This document shows positions 45,333-54,078 of a stretch of 64,000 bases of DNA, piece after piece. The stretch covers positions 1-64,000 of the forward strand of contig NZ_LIVZ01000001.1 in the NCBI RefSeq assembly GCF_001905845.1, in the 5' to 3' direction. This DNA is from Streptomyces sp. TSRI0107 (GTDB taxonomy: Bacteria; Actinomycetota; Actinomycetes; Streptomycetales; Streptomycetaceae). A program made the translations under genes and the position numbers. Each line of letters begins with the position of its first letter. Position 1 is the first letter of the stretch. The notes beneath the pieces are model-generated. The model did not search any database. It was not told the origin of the DNA and saw only the letters and a program-made list of their open reading frames with translations.

Positions 45333-47531
45333 TCAGTTCCTTACGAGGGTCGTCGCGGCGGGTGCGGGGATGCGCTCGGCGAGGGGGATCACCGGCGGGA
45401 TCGCCTCCGGCGGTTCGCCGAGGAACACCCGGCGGACGACCCGCTCGGCGGCCCGTCCGTCGTCGAACTCGCAGAACCGCTCGCGGAAGGCGGCCCGCAG
45501 CGCCCGGGACTCCTCGCCCGCCCAGGACCCGTCCCGGAACACCCGCGCCAGCTCCTCGGGGCTGTGCGTGACCGGGCCGGGCGGTGCCGCCATCAGGTCG
45601 AAGTAGACGCCCCGGGTCTCCCGGTAGACGTCCCAGTCGTCGGCGTACACGACGATCGGCCGGTCCAGGTTGGCGTAGTCGAACATGATCGACGAGTAGT
45701 CGGTGACCAGCGCGTCCGCGGCCAGGCAGACGTCCTCGGAGGACCGGTGCGAGGTGACGTCGATGATCCGGCCCGAGGCCTGCGAGCGCCCCCGGTCGTA
45801 GAAGTAGTGGGCGCGCAGCAGTACGACGACGTCCTCCCCGGCCGCCTCGCAGAACGCCTCCAGGTCCAGGCCGGTCTCGAAGCCGGTGTGCCAGTCGCGG
45901 TGCGTGGGCGCGTACAGCACGGCCGTCGCGCCCTCGGGCACGCCCAGCTCCGCGCGGATCCGGGCCACGTCGGCGGCGGTCGCCGTGTAGTACACGTCGT
46001 TGCGCGGATAGCCGTACTCCAGCTGCTCGTACGACCCCGGGAAGGCGCGCTCCCACATCTGGGTGGAGTGGCGGTTGGAGGACAGGTTGTAGTCCCAGCG
46101 GTCGACCCGGCCCAGCAGCTTGGCGAAGCTGCCGGACTGCGCGGCCACCACCGGGTACGTCGACTGGTCGACGCCCATCTTCTTCAGCGGCGTGCCGTGC
46201 TGGGTCTGGACGTGCACGCTGCCGGGCCGCTTCACCACGCCCTCGGCGAAGTTGGCGTTGTTCACCAGGTACTTGGCGCGGGCCAGCACGTCCCAGTAGC
46301 GGCGGCTGCCGATCACCGCGTGGTCGACATCCTTCGGCACGGTGTGCGCCTGGCCGGGCTCCACCAGGAACACCGACCGGATGTGCGGGGCGAGTTCACG
46401 GGCCTTGGCGTGGATCGCCGCCGGGCTGCAGGCGTAGCCGCGGCCCCAGTACGCGCAGTACACCGCCAGGTTGGGGTCGAGCGGGCGGCGCAGCCGGCGC
46501 CGGTACATGATGCGGGTGCGCAGCCCGCGCGGGCGCGGCAGCCGCTCCAGCGCCTTCGCCGCCGTCTGGTTGGCGCCGCGCAGCACCCGGAACGCCGTGT
46601 ACGTGCCGGTCGCCAGCAGCCGGTGCTGCACGCCCAGGCTGCCGCCCGGGGTGCGGTGACCGGCCGGACGGTGCCGACGGTACAGCCTGCTCGCCCGGCG
46701 GAAGAAGGCACGCCGGCCGTGGGCGGGCACCCGGCGCGGATGGCCCGCCGTCTTCAGGACGGTCGCGAAGAGCTGGTCGAACAGCGCGTGCGCCCGCTGA
46801 GCGGACAGCTCCGGCGCCAGCGCCAGGGCGCGCTCGGCCTGGTCCAGCAGCTCCGCGTGGTGCTCGCCGGGCAGGGAGAGCCGGTTGCCCTGCCGCCGCA
46901 CGTGATGCCGTACGACCGGATCGGGCCGTACGGCGACCCGCTCGGCCCGCGCCATGACCTCCGCGCCGAAGGCGAGGTCCGTGAAGTGGCCCGCGGGGAA
47001 GGCGATGCCGTGCTCGGCGAGGAAGGTCCGCCGGTAGGCCGCCGCCCACGCGGGCAGCAGGACGCCGGTCAGCTGCGGGGCCCGGTCGGGGTGGAAGGCA
47101 CCCGCCGGGGTCCGGTCCAGCAGCGGCTTCGCGGGCTGCGTCGGCTCGCCCTCCCACCAGGGCGTCTTCTCGTACCCGAAGAGCAGCACGTCGACGTCGC
47201 CGGTCTCGCCCAGCCGCGCGTCCAGCGCGGTCAGCGCGCCCGGCAGCAGGAGGTCGTCGCCGTCGAGGAACAGCAGATACGCGCCGGTCGCCGCCCGTGT
47301 CCCGGTGTCGCGCGCCCCGGCCAGACCGGCCGACGGCGGCGAGTGGACGGGGGCCACCCGCGAGTCCCGCTCGGCGTGTGCGGCGGCGACGCCGGCCGCG
47401 GCGGAGTCGGGCCCGTCGCACACCGGGATCAGCTCGAAGTCGCCGAAGGACTGTGTGAGGACCGAGTCAAGCGCCTGGGCCAGCCGGCCCGCGACCCCAT
47501 GGGACGGGACGATGATGCTGAAGCGGGGCAT
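45333..47531 (-). CDS. GT2-TagF-like bifunctional protein
   Basis: 732 aa. The GT2 domain has FSIIVPSHGVAGRLAQALDSV and FLDGDD, but it is more diverged than its neighbours: the usual VDDCSPDG is VCDGPDSA and the acceptor motif YEDTPWT is replaced by FTDLAFG. The TagF-like domain is complete: QHGTPLKKMG, GYPRNDV, LYAPTHRDWH, LLRAHYF, ADALVTDYSSIMFDYANLDRP. I infer transfer of glycerol- or other polyol-phosphate units to the wall polymer. ATG start aligned with its paralogues (MPRFS). The 160 bp upstream holds no gene that I can support. Confidence 0.88.
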   Translation of the reverse strand: MPRFSIIVPSHGVAGRLAQALDSVLTQSFGDFELIPVCDGPDSAAAGVAAAHAERDSRVAPVHSPPSAGLAGARDTGTRAATGAYLLFLDGDDLLLPGALTALDARLGETGDVDVLLFGYEKTPWWEGEPTQPAKPLLDRTPAGAFHPDRAPQLTGVLLPAWAAAYRRTFLAEHGIAFPAGHFTDLAFGAEVMARAERVAVRPDPVVRHHVRRQGNRLSLPGEHHAELLDQAERALALAPELSAQRAHALFDQLFATVLKTAGHPRRVPAHGRRAFFRRASRLYRRHRPAGHRTPGGSLGVQHRLLATGTYTAFRVLRGANQTAAKALERLPRPRGLRTRIMYRRRLRRPLDPNLAVYCAYWGRGYACSPAAIHAKARELAPHIRSVFLVEPGQAHTVPKDVDHAVIGSRRYWDVLARAKYLVNNANFAEGVVKRPGSVHVQTQHGTPLKKMGVDQSTYPVVAAQSGSFAKLLGRVDRWDYNLSSNRHSTQMWERAFPGSYEQLEYGYPRNDVYYTATAADVARIRAELGVPEGATAVLYAPTHRDWHTGFETGLDLEAFCEAAGEDVVVLLRAHYFYDRGRSQASGRIIDVTSHRSSEDVCLAADALVTDYSSIMFDYANLDRPIVVYADDWDVYRETRGVYFDLMAAPPGPVTHSPEELARVFRDGSWAGEESRALRAAFRERFCEFDDGRAAERVVRRVFLGEPPEAIPPVIPLAERIPAPAATTLVRN

Positions 47532-47691
47532 TCTGCTCTTTCTGTCGTTCTGGTCCGGATCGGGCGGGAGGTGCGCGCCTCGGACCGTGCGAGGTACGGC
47601 CGGGCCGCCCCGACGGCCGCCACGTGGACGGCCGCGACGGAGTCGGCCACGACGAACTGCGGGGCATACGGACTCCCGGAAGGTGAAACGG

Positions 47692-49962
47692 TCATCGGCG
47701 GCCGTCGGTGACGGTGACGGGGCCGGAAGGTTGCGGCACGGTGGCCAGCGGGCTGCGCGGCGACGCCGCCGCGGCCGACGGCACCGGGTGGCGCTCGGCG
47801 AGCGGAACGACCGGCGGGATCGCCTCCGGCGGCTCCCCGAGCACCACGTGCCGTACGACCCGCTCGGCGGCGCGGCCGTCGTCGTACGCGCAGAAACGCT
47901 CCCGGAACGCGGTGCGCAGCTGGGTGGAGCGGGAGCCGCGCCAGTGGCCGGTGGCGAAGATGTCGATCAGCTCGTCCTCGCTGCGCGCGACCGCGCCCGG
48001 CGGGCAGGACCGCACGTCGAAGTAGGTGCCGCGGGCCGCCTCGTACGCCTCCCAGTCGTCGGTGTGGACGACGATCGGCCGGTCCAGGTTGGCGTAGTCG
48101 AACATGATCGACGAGTAGTCGGTGACCAGCGCGTCCGAGGCCAGGCAGAGCTCCTCCACGCTCGGGTGGCCGGTGACGTCGACGACCCGGCCGTTCGTCG
48201 TGGCGAGCGGACCGCCGTGCCAGGCGTGCGCGCGGGCCAGGACGACGAAGCGCGGGCCCAGGCGGCGCACCACACGCTCCAGGTCGAGGGTGGTGCGCTG
48301 GGTGCGGCGGTAGTCGCGGTGGGTCGGCGCGTACAGGATCGCCACGCTGCCCTCGGGGATGCCCAGCGACTCGCGCAGCCGGGCCACCTCCGCCGAGGTC
48401 GCCCGCTGGAAGACGTCGTTGCGCGGGTAGCCGTACTCCAGCGTGGTGTAGCGGCCCGGGTAGACGCGCTCCCAGGTCAGGGTGGTGTGGCGGTTCGCGG
48501 ACAGCACGTAGTCCCACTTGTCGACGCCGTCCAGGAGCCGCCCGAAGTCCATGTCCCCGGCCGCCGCCGGGTGCTCCCGCAGGTCCAGGCCCATGTGCTT
48601 GAGCGGGGTGCCGTGCTGGGTCTGCACGAAGACCTGGCCGGGGCGCTTGACCAGCCGGTGGTCGAAGTTGACGTTGTTGACCAGGTACTTGGAACGGGCC
48701 AGTGCCGTCCAGTACGCGGCCGTGCCCGGGGTCAGGCGCCGGGTGCCGGCCGGGACCGTGCCGTGGTGCTCGGGCCGGGCGATCCACGCCGTGCGGATGT
48801 GCGGGGCGTGCGCGCGGAACGCGGCCTCCAGCGCGCCCGGGTTGCAGCCGTGGCCGCGGCCCCAGGAGGCGGCGAACACGGCCCGGTCGGCGCGCACGGG
48901 CAGCCGCAGCTGGATCCGGTAGTGCAGCCGGAGCCCGGCGGCGCGGACGGCCCGGGCCAGGCCCCGGGCGGCCCCCGCGGCACGGCGGCGGACGGCCAGG
49001 GCGAGGTGCAGGGTGCGGAAGACGCGGTGCGCGCCGACGCGCACCAGCGCGTGCCGCAGGCGGGTGCGGGCCGGGACCGGAGCGCCCGGGACGCGGTAGC
49101 GGCGGTAGTGGGCGCGGGCGCGGCGCAGGAACGCGGCGCGGCTGCGCGGCGGCAGCCGGTCGGGCTTGCGGTACACGGTCGTCAGGTGGTCGACCATGCG
49201 GCGGAACAACAGCGGTCGCCAGCGGGCGAGTTCGGGACGCGCGTCGAGATACGCGAACACCCGGTCGTACTGCTCGAAGACGTCGAAGTGCCGGTCGCTG
49301 GTGGTGGACAGGATGTTGCCCTGCCGGCGCTGCCGGTAGTGCACACAGACCCGGTCCAGGGTGGCGATCGTCTCCGCGCTCAGCATCACCGGATACGTCC
49401 AGGGCGTGTCCTCGTAGTAGCCGGGCGGGAACGCGAAGCCCTCCCGCTCGACGAACTCCCGCCGGTACGCCTTGTTCCACGCCACCATCAGCAGCCGCAG
49501 CACACCCGGCCGGTCCTCCAGCCGGAACGGCGCCGGGCCCTCCTCGGCGAGCTGCCCGGCGAGCTTGTTGCGGACCGTCTCGCCGGTCCAGTACGTGCGG
49601 GCGTAGTCGTAGACCAGGACGTCCGGTTCGCCGGTCTCCTTCAGCCGGTCGGCGACGGCGAGCAGGGCGTCCGGGGTGAGGGTGTCGTCGGAGTCGAGGA
49701 AGACCAGGTAGTCGCCGGTCGCCTGCGCCATACCCGCGTTGCGGGCGGGGCCCAGGCCGGTGTTGCCCGGCAGGTGGACGGCCTTCACCCGCGGGTCGCG
49801 GGCCGCGAACTCGTCGATGATCTCGCCACAGGCGTCCGGCGAGCAGTCGTCCACCGCGATCAGTTCGAGATCGGGATACGACTGCGTGAGCACCGATTCC
49901 AGGCACTCGTGCAGGTACGCCTGAACCTGGTACACGGGAACGATGACACTGAACCTGGGCAA
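47692..49962 (-). CDS. GT2-TagF-like bifunctional protein
   Basis: 756 aa from a TTG start chosen because the sequence then begins LPRFSVIVP, in line with MPRFSLIIP and MPRFSIIVP of the two downstream paralogues; no better start with a ribosome site is visible, and the frame stays open 126 codons upstream with non-coding-like composition. The GT2 domain is intact (VDDCSPDA, FLDSDDT, YEDTPWTYPVML), and so is the TagF-like domain (QHGTPLKHMG, GYPRNDV, YAPTHRDYR, ARAHAW, SDALVTDYSSIMFDYANLDRP). It is the first gene of the three-paralogue run. Confidence 0.86.
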   Translation of the reverse strand: MPRFSVIVPVYQVQAYLHECLESVLTQSYPDLELIAVDDCSPDACGEIIDEFAARDPRVKAVHLPGNTGLGPARNAGMAQATGDYLVFLDSDDTLTPDALLAVADRLKETGEPDVLVYDYARTYWTGETVRNKLAGQLAEEGPAPFRLEDRPGVLRLLMVAWNKAYRREFVEREGFAFPPGYYEDTPWTYPVMLSAETIATLDRVCVHYRQRRQGNILSTTSDRHFDVFEQYDRVFAYLDARPELARWRPLLFRRMVDHLTTVYRKPDRLPPRSRAAFLRRARAHYRRYRVPGAPVPARTRLRHALVRVGAHRVFRTLHLALAVRRRAAGAARGLARAVRAAGLRLHYRIQLRLPVRADRAVFAASWGRGHGCNPGALEAAFRAHAPHIRTAWIARPEHHGTVPAGTRRLTPGTAAYWTALARSKYLVNNVNFDHRLVKRPGQVFVQTQHGTPLKHMGLDLREHPAAAGDMDFGRLLDGVDKWDYVLSANRHTTLTWERVYPGRYTTLEYGYPRNDVFQRATSAEVARLRESLGIPEGSVAILYAPTHRDYRRTQRTTLDLERVVRRLGPRFVVLARAHAWHGGPLATTNGRVVDVTGHPSVEELCLASDALVTDYSSIMFDYANLDRPIVVHTDDWEAYEAARGTYFDVRSCPPGAVARSEDELIDIFATGHWRGSRSTQLRTAFRERFCAYDDGRAAERVVRHVVLGEPPEAIPPVVPLAERHPVPSAAAASPRSPLATVPQPSGPVTVTDGRR

Positions 49963-50126
49963 GGGGACATCCAAGGGTCGGCGGGTCTGCTCGGGCGTTC
50001 TGCCCGGGAACGGCCGATGAGGCGGATGGGTTACGGTCCGTACGGCATGTGGGGGAATCAGGGTGAACGCCGAGGGGCGGACCGGTGTGTCCCGGCCCGC
50101 CCCGGCGAAGTGACGTGCTGAGCCCG

Positions 50127-50984
50127 CTACTTCACCGCGCCCGCCATCACTCCCGACACGAACTGCCGCTGGAAGGCGAAGAACACGGCCAGCGGAACCA
50201 CCATCGAGATGAACGCGCCCGGTGCCAGCACGTCGATGTTGTTGCCGAACTGCCGTACCTGCGTCTGCAGCGCCACCGTGATGGGCTGGCTGCCGGCGTC
50301 CGTGAACACCAGCGCCACCAGCATGTCGTTCCACACCCACAGGAACTGGAAGATGCCGAGGCTGGCGATCGCGGGCCCGCCCAGCGGCATCACGACCCGC
50401 GCGAACAGCCGCAGTTCACCGGCCCCGTCCAGGCGGGCCGCCTCCAGCAGCTCGCGGGGGATCTCCGCGAAGAAGTTCCGCAGCAGGAACACCGCGAACG
50501 GCAGCCCGAACCCGACGTGGAACAGGATCACACCCAGGATGGAACCGAACAGACCGACGTTGCCGAACAGTTCGGCGATCGGGATCAGCGCCACCTGCAC
50601 CGGCACCACCAGCAGCCCGACCACCGCCAGGAACCACCAGTCCCGGCCCGGGAACTCCATCCACGCGAACGCGTAGCCGGCCAGCGCGCCGATCACCACC
50701 ACCAGCACCGTCGCCGGGACCGTGATCAGCACCGTGTTGACCAGGGAGTCGGTGATGTCGCCGTTCTCCAGCAGCTTCTCGTAGCTGTCCACGGTGAGCT
50801 GCGCGGGCTCGGTGAAGACCGTCCACCAGCCGCTCTCGTTCATGTCCTCCGTGCTGCGCAGCGACGACAGCAGCAGACCTATGGTCGGCACCAGCCAGAA
50901 CAGGCCCACGACGATCAGGAAGACCCGCACCGCGCCGCCGCTCAGCCTCTCCACCAGCCGCGCCCCGAGAGAACGCCGGTTCAT
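50127..50984 (-). CDS. Carbohydrate ABC transporter permease (MalG-like)
   Basis: 285 aa. Six membrane spans and the EAA loop in IPRELLEAARLDGAGELRLFARVVMPLGGPAI, which contacts the ATPase. It belongs to the binding-protein-dependent sugar permease family. Its ATG overlaps the stop of the other permease gene (ATGA). No ATPase gene is in this operon; in Streptomyces many sugar importers share one ATPase (MsiK), which would explain that. Confidence 0.92.
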   Translation of the reverse strand: MNRRSLGARLVERLSGGAVRVFLIVVGLFWLVPTIGLLLSSLRSTEDMNESGWWTVFTEPAQLTVDSYEKLLENGDITDSLVNTVLITVPATVLVVVIGALAGYAFAWMEFPGRDWWFLAVVGLLVVPVQVALIPIAELFGNVGLFGSILGVILFHVGFGLPFAVFLLRNFFAEIPRELLEAARLDGAGELRLFARVVMPLGGPAIASLGIFQFLWVWNDMLVALVFTDAGSQPITVALQTQVRQFGNNIDVLAPGAFISMVVPLAVFFAFQRQFVSGVMAGAVK

Positions 50985-52330
50985 CGCCGCACCTCCCGCC
51001 TGAGCCGCCGGACGTTGAACCACATCACCGGGATCACCAGCAGCAGCAGGAACACCGCGATCGCGCTGGCCACGCCCGGCTGGTCCTCGGCGAAGCCCTT
51101 GCGGTACAGCTCCAGGGCGAGCACGTTCGCGTCGTCCTGCGAGGAGCCCGGCGCGATGATGAACACCAGGTCGAACACCTTCAGGACGTTGATCATCAAG
51201 GTGACCGTGACGACCGCTAGGACCGGCGCCAGCAGCGGCACGGTGACCCTGCGGAACACCTGCCACTCGTTCGCGCCGTCCACCCGCGCCGCCTCCAGCA
51301 GCTCCCGCGGCACCCCGGCCAGACCGGCCGCGATCAGCACCATCGCGAAACCCGCCCACATCCAGATGTACGACCCGATGATGGCCGGCGTGACCAGCGA
51401 CGGGCCCAGCCAGTCCAGCCCGTTGTACGGCTCCTGGAAGTTGTCCGCGGGCAGCCGCAGCAGCGCCCCCTCGGCGGAGGCGGGCAGCGTGAAGGTGCCG
51501 TCGCCGGCGGCCGTCGTGGAGGCGACCACCTCGCCGTCCTTCACCGCCTCGATCTTCATCCCGGCATAGCCCAGCTCGGCCGGATCGGGCGCGCCGAGCG
51601 TGCCCACGCCCTTGCCCCGGGTGAAGTCCTGCCAGGTGGTGCCGGTGATCTTCCCCGGGTCGGAGGGCGGCTGCCCGGCGGGCTCGGCGTCGTCCGGCAT
51701 CAGGTCCGGCGCCACCCCCACCAGCGGCAGCGTCACCGGCTCGCCCGGACGGACCGGCTCCTTCGTGACGAACGCGCCCCCGCCGGCCGCCTCCAGCGGC
51801 GACTGACGGCCCGGATGCGCCTTCGGGAACGCCGACGACTGGGCGAACGTGTCGTGCACACCCACCCAGACCGCGTTCGCGACACCCTTGTCCGGGTCCT
51901 GGTCGTACACCAGCCGGAAGATGATGCCCGCGGCGAGCATCGAGATCGCCATCGGCATGAAGACGACCAGCTTGAACGCGGTGCCCCAGCGCACCCGTTC
52001 GGTCAGCACCGCGAAGATCAGCCCGAGCGCGGTCGCGACCGTCGGCGCGAACACCACCCAGACGATGTTGTTCTTCAGCGCGGTGCGGATGCCGTCGTCG
52101 GTGAACAGGGCCTGGTAGTTGTCGAATCCGGCGAAGCCGTCGCCGGACTGGTCGTAGAGACTGCGGACGACCGAGTACCCGATCGGGTAGACCACGAGCG
52201 CGCCGAGCAGCACCAGCGCGGGCAGCAGGAACAGCGCCGCCATGGTGGTGCGGGTGCCGGTCACGCTCTTGCGCCTGGATGGCCCGGCGGGGGCCCCGGG
52301 GACCCCCGCCGAGGGTGCCGACGACTTCAT
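50981..52330 (-). CDS. Carbohydrate ABC transporter permease (MalF-like) with large insertion
   Basis: 449 aa, long for the family (usually about 300). The N terminus (MAALFLLPALVLLGALVVYPIGYSVVRSLYD) and the EAA loop (VPRELLEAARVDGANEWQVFRRVTVPLL) are normal. Between the third and fourth spans there is an insertion of about 150 residues (150-300) with no membrane segment. Its second half (AGMKIEAVKDGEVVASTTAAGDGTF) looks like a small beta-sandwich domain of the carboxypeptidase-regulatory type. The position is comparable to the periplasmic P2 loop of E. coli MalF. The first part of the insertion is Pro/Gly-rich. Confidence 0.9.
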   Translation of the reverse strand: MKSSAPSAGVPGAPAGPSRRKSVTGTRTTMAALFLLPALVLLGALVVYPIGYSVVRSLYDQSGDGFAGFDNYQALFTDDGIRTALKNNIVWVVFAPTVATALGLIFAVLTERVRWGTAFKLVVFMPMAISMLAAGIIFRLVYDQDPDKGVANAVWVGVHDTFAQSSAFPKAHPGRQSPLEAAGGGAFVTKEPVRPGEPVTLPLVGVAPDLMPDDAEPAGQPPSDPGKITGTTWQDFTRGKGVGTLGAPDPAELGYAGMKIEAVKDGEVVASTTAAGDGTFTLPASAEGALLRLPADNFQEPYNGLDWLGPSLVTPAIIGSYIWMWAGFAMVLIAAGLAGVPRELLEAARVDGANEWQVFRRVTVPLLAPVLAVVTVTLMINVLKVFDLVFIIAPGSSQDDANVLALELYRKGFAEDQPGVASAIAVFLLLLVIPVMWFNVRRLRREVRR

Positions 52331-52337
52331 CGCCGGC

Positions 52338-53726
52338 TCAGTTCCCGTAGGCCGCGGCCGCGTCGGCCTCCAGCTTGCGCTGGGTGCCCGCGATGTCCTT
52401 CGGGTTCTTCAGGAAGTCCTGCAACGCCTTCCACTCGCCCTTGCCGGGCGTGCCGCCGAACGCCTGCGGGGCCTGGTCGGACATGTCGAAGCGGAAATCG
52501 TCACCGGCCGCGATCAGCGACTTCGCCATCTCCTGCTGCACCGCGTTCGGATACGCCTTCGGGTCCACGTTCTTGTTCGGCGAGAGATAGCCGCCGAGCT
52601 TCGCCTGGATCGCCGCCGCGTCCGGGGACGCCAGGAACGTCGCCAGCGCCTGCGCCGCCTTCGAGTCCTCCAGGATCACCGCCGCGTCACCGCCCGACAC
52701 CACCGGCGCGGTGTCACCGACCGCCGGGAACGCGAACACCTTCGCGTCCGTGCCCACCTTCGCGTCCGTCTCGGCGATGTTGACCTGCACGAAGTCGCCC
52801 TCGTAGACCATGCCCGCCTTCGGCTGGTCGCCGCCCGTGAAGGTCTGGGTGACGGACGCCGGGAACTCGGTCTGCAGCGCGCCGCTCGCGCCGCCCGCGA
52901 GATAGTCCTGCTTGCCCCAGATCTGCGCGAGCGTGGTCAGCGCCTCCTTCACGGAGGGGTCCGTCCACTTGATCTCGTGCTTGGCCAGCTGGTCGTACTT
53001 CTCCGGGCCCGCCTGGGAGAGATAGACGTTCTCGAACCAGTCGGTGAGGGTCCAGCCGTCCGCGCCGCCGACCGAGAAGGGCGTGACGCCCGAGTCGTAG
53101 ACCGTCTGCGCGGTGCTGAGCAGGTCCTCCCAGGTCTTGGGCTCCTCGGCGCCCGCGTTCTCGAAGACCTGCGTGTTGTACCAGATCAGCGACTTGTTGG
53201 CGGCCTTGTAGTAGACGCCGTACTGCTTGCCGTCGACCTTGCCGATGTCCTGCCAGCCCTGCGAGAAGTTCTTGGCCAGCTCCGCCTGCGCCTCCGCTCC
53301 CAGCGGCTTCGCCCAGCCCTTGTCGACGGCCTGCTTGATGGCGCCGGGCTGCGGCAGCATCGCGACGTCCGGCGGCTGGCCACCGGCGATCTTCGAGCCG
53401 AGGAAGTTGATGATCGGGTCCTGCGCGGGCACGAACGTGACCTTCGCGCCCGTCCGCTTCTCGAACTCCGCGAGCACCTTCTTGAAGTTGGCCTGCTCCG
53501 GGCCGGTCCAGACGGCGGCCACCTCCAGGGATTCGCCGTCCAGCTTCGGGAGTTGCACGGTGGCGGTGGTCTGGGTACCGCCACCGCCGCCCTCGGTCTC
53601 GCTGTCCTTGTCGTCGTCGCCTCCGCAGGCGGTGAGCGAGAGCGTCAACGCCCCCGCGAGGAGAGCCGCGGCGGCCCTCGCGGCCCTGCGTGTCGTCGTC
53701 CGGCTGGTGCTGCTCCTGCTGTGCAT
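52338..53726 (-). CDS. Sugar ABC transporter substrate-binding lipoprotein
   Basis: 462 aa. Signal peptide with lipobox LTAC (Cys34), an Asp/Gly-rich linker, then a type 1 extracellular solute-binding fold (ANFKKVLAEFEKRTGAKVTFVPAQ; GQPPDVAMLPQPGAIKQAV; YKAANKSLIWYNTQVFENAG). It captures a sugar, probably an alpha-glucoside or another oligosaccharide, for the two permeases downstream. ATG at 53726; a GTG directly before it is also possible. First gene of the operon. Confidence 0.93.
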   Translation of the reverse strand: MHSRSSTSRTTTRRAARAAAALLAGALTLSLTACGGDDDKDSETEGGGGGTQTTATVQLPKLDGESLEVAAVWTGPEQANFKKVLAEFEKRTGAKVTFVPAQDPIINFLGSKIAGGQPPDVAMLPQPGAIKQAVDKGWAKPLGAEAQAELAKNFSQGWQDIGKVDGKQYGVYYKAANKSLIWYNTQVFENAGAEEPKTWEDLLSTAQTVYDSGVTPFSVGGADGWTLTDWFENVYLSQAGPEKYDQLAKHEIKWTDPSVKEALTTLAQIWGKQDYLAGGASGALQTEFPASVTQTFTGGDQPKAGMVYEGDFVQVNIAETDAKVGTDAKVFAFPAVGDTAPVVSGGDAAVILEDSKAAQALATFLASPDAAAIQAKLGGYLSPNKNVDPKAYPNAVQQEMAKSLIAAGDDFRFDMSDQAPQAFGGTPGKGEWKALQDFLKNPKDIAGTQRKLEADAAAAYGN

Positions 53727-53779
53727 CACGGCCCCGTTCTTCGTCCTCGTCGAACGTCCAGCGCTGCTCCGTGAGCACT

Positions 53780-53808
53780 GGTCTACGCCGGGTGACGGGG
53801 GTCGGCAA
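53780..53808 (-). promoter_or_regulatory. Candidate promoter of the sugar ABC operon
   Basis: On the minus strand: -35 TTGCCG (53808-53803), 17 bp, -10 TAGACC (53785-53780), about 54 bp before the ATG. A separate perfect TTGACA (53826-53821) lies just upstream but has no clear -10. Confidence 0.35.
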
Positions 53809-53877
53809 GGGCGCGAACCGTGTCAAGGGGGTGATCGTGACCGCGCTGTGACTCGCGAGGCCCTGGGGCGTGTCCGC

Positions 53878-54078
53878 CTAGGGGGTGTCTCGTCGATCAG
53901 GCCGGATCAGGGAGCGGCGTCTGGTGCCGTGCATCGCAAGGCGGAGGAGGGAGTCGATGCGGAGCGATGGGGGTGCCCCCGCGGGAGCTCGTTCGAGCGT
54001 GGGGGAGAGTGACGACAACGCGGCGAGGCGCGGTGCCAGACGCCGCGAGCCCGGCATGATCGACGAGACGCCCCCTAG
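53878..54078. mobile_element. MITE-like non-autonomous element, 201 bp
   Basis: Both ends start CTAGGGGG. The outer 28 bp (from CTAGGGGGTGTCTCGTCGAT at the left, read in reverse complement at the right) match with two differences. Similarity resumes after a small gap (GCGGCGTCTGG, then CC and CGC), so the terminal inverted repeats reach about 60 bp. CTAG at both ends looks like a target duplication of the kind made by IS5-family (IS427 group) transposases. No ORF lies inside; the middle contains GGGGGTGCCCCC-type hairpins. The right CTAG supplies the stop codon TAG of the FHA/FtsK gene. Confidence 0.75.

Noticed and set aside
47429..47695. An 88-codon minus-strand frame whose ATG overlaps the stop of the TagF-like gene (ATGA)
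   Set aside because: The start overlap is suggestive, but the frame runs about 100 bp into the next gene in the wrong phase and has no family resemblance; the overlap is probably chance.
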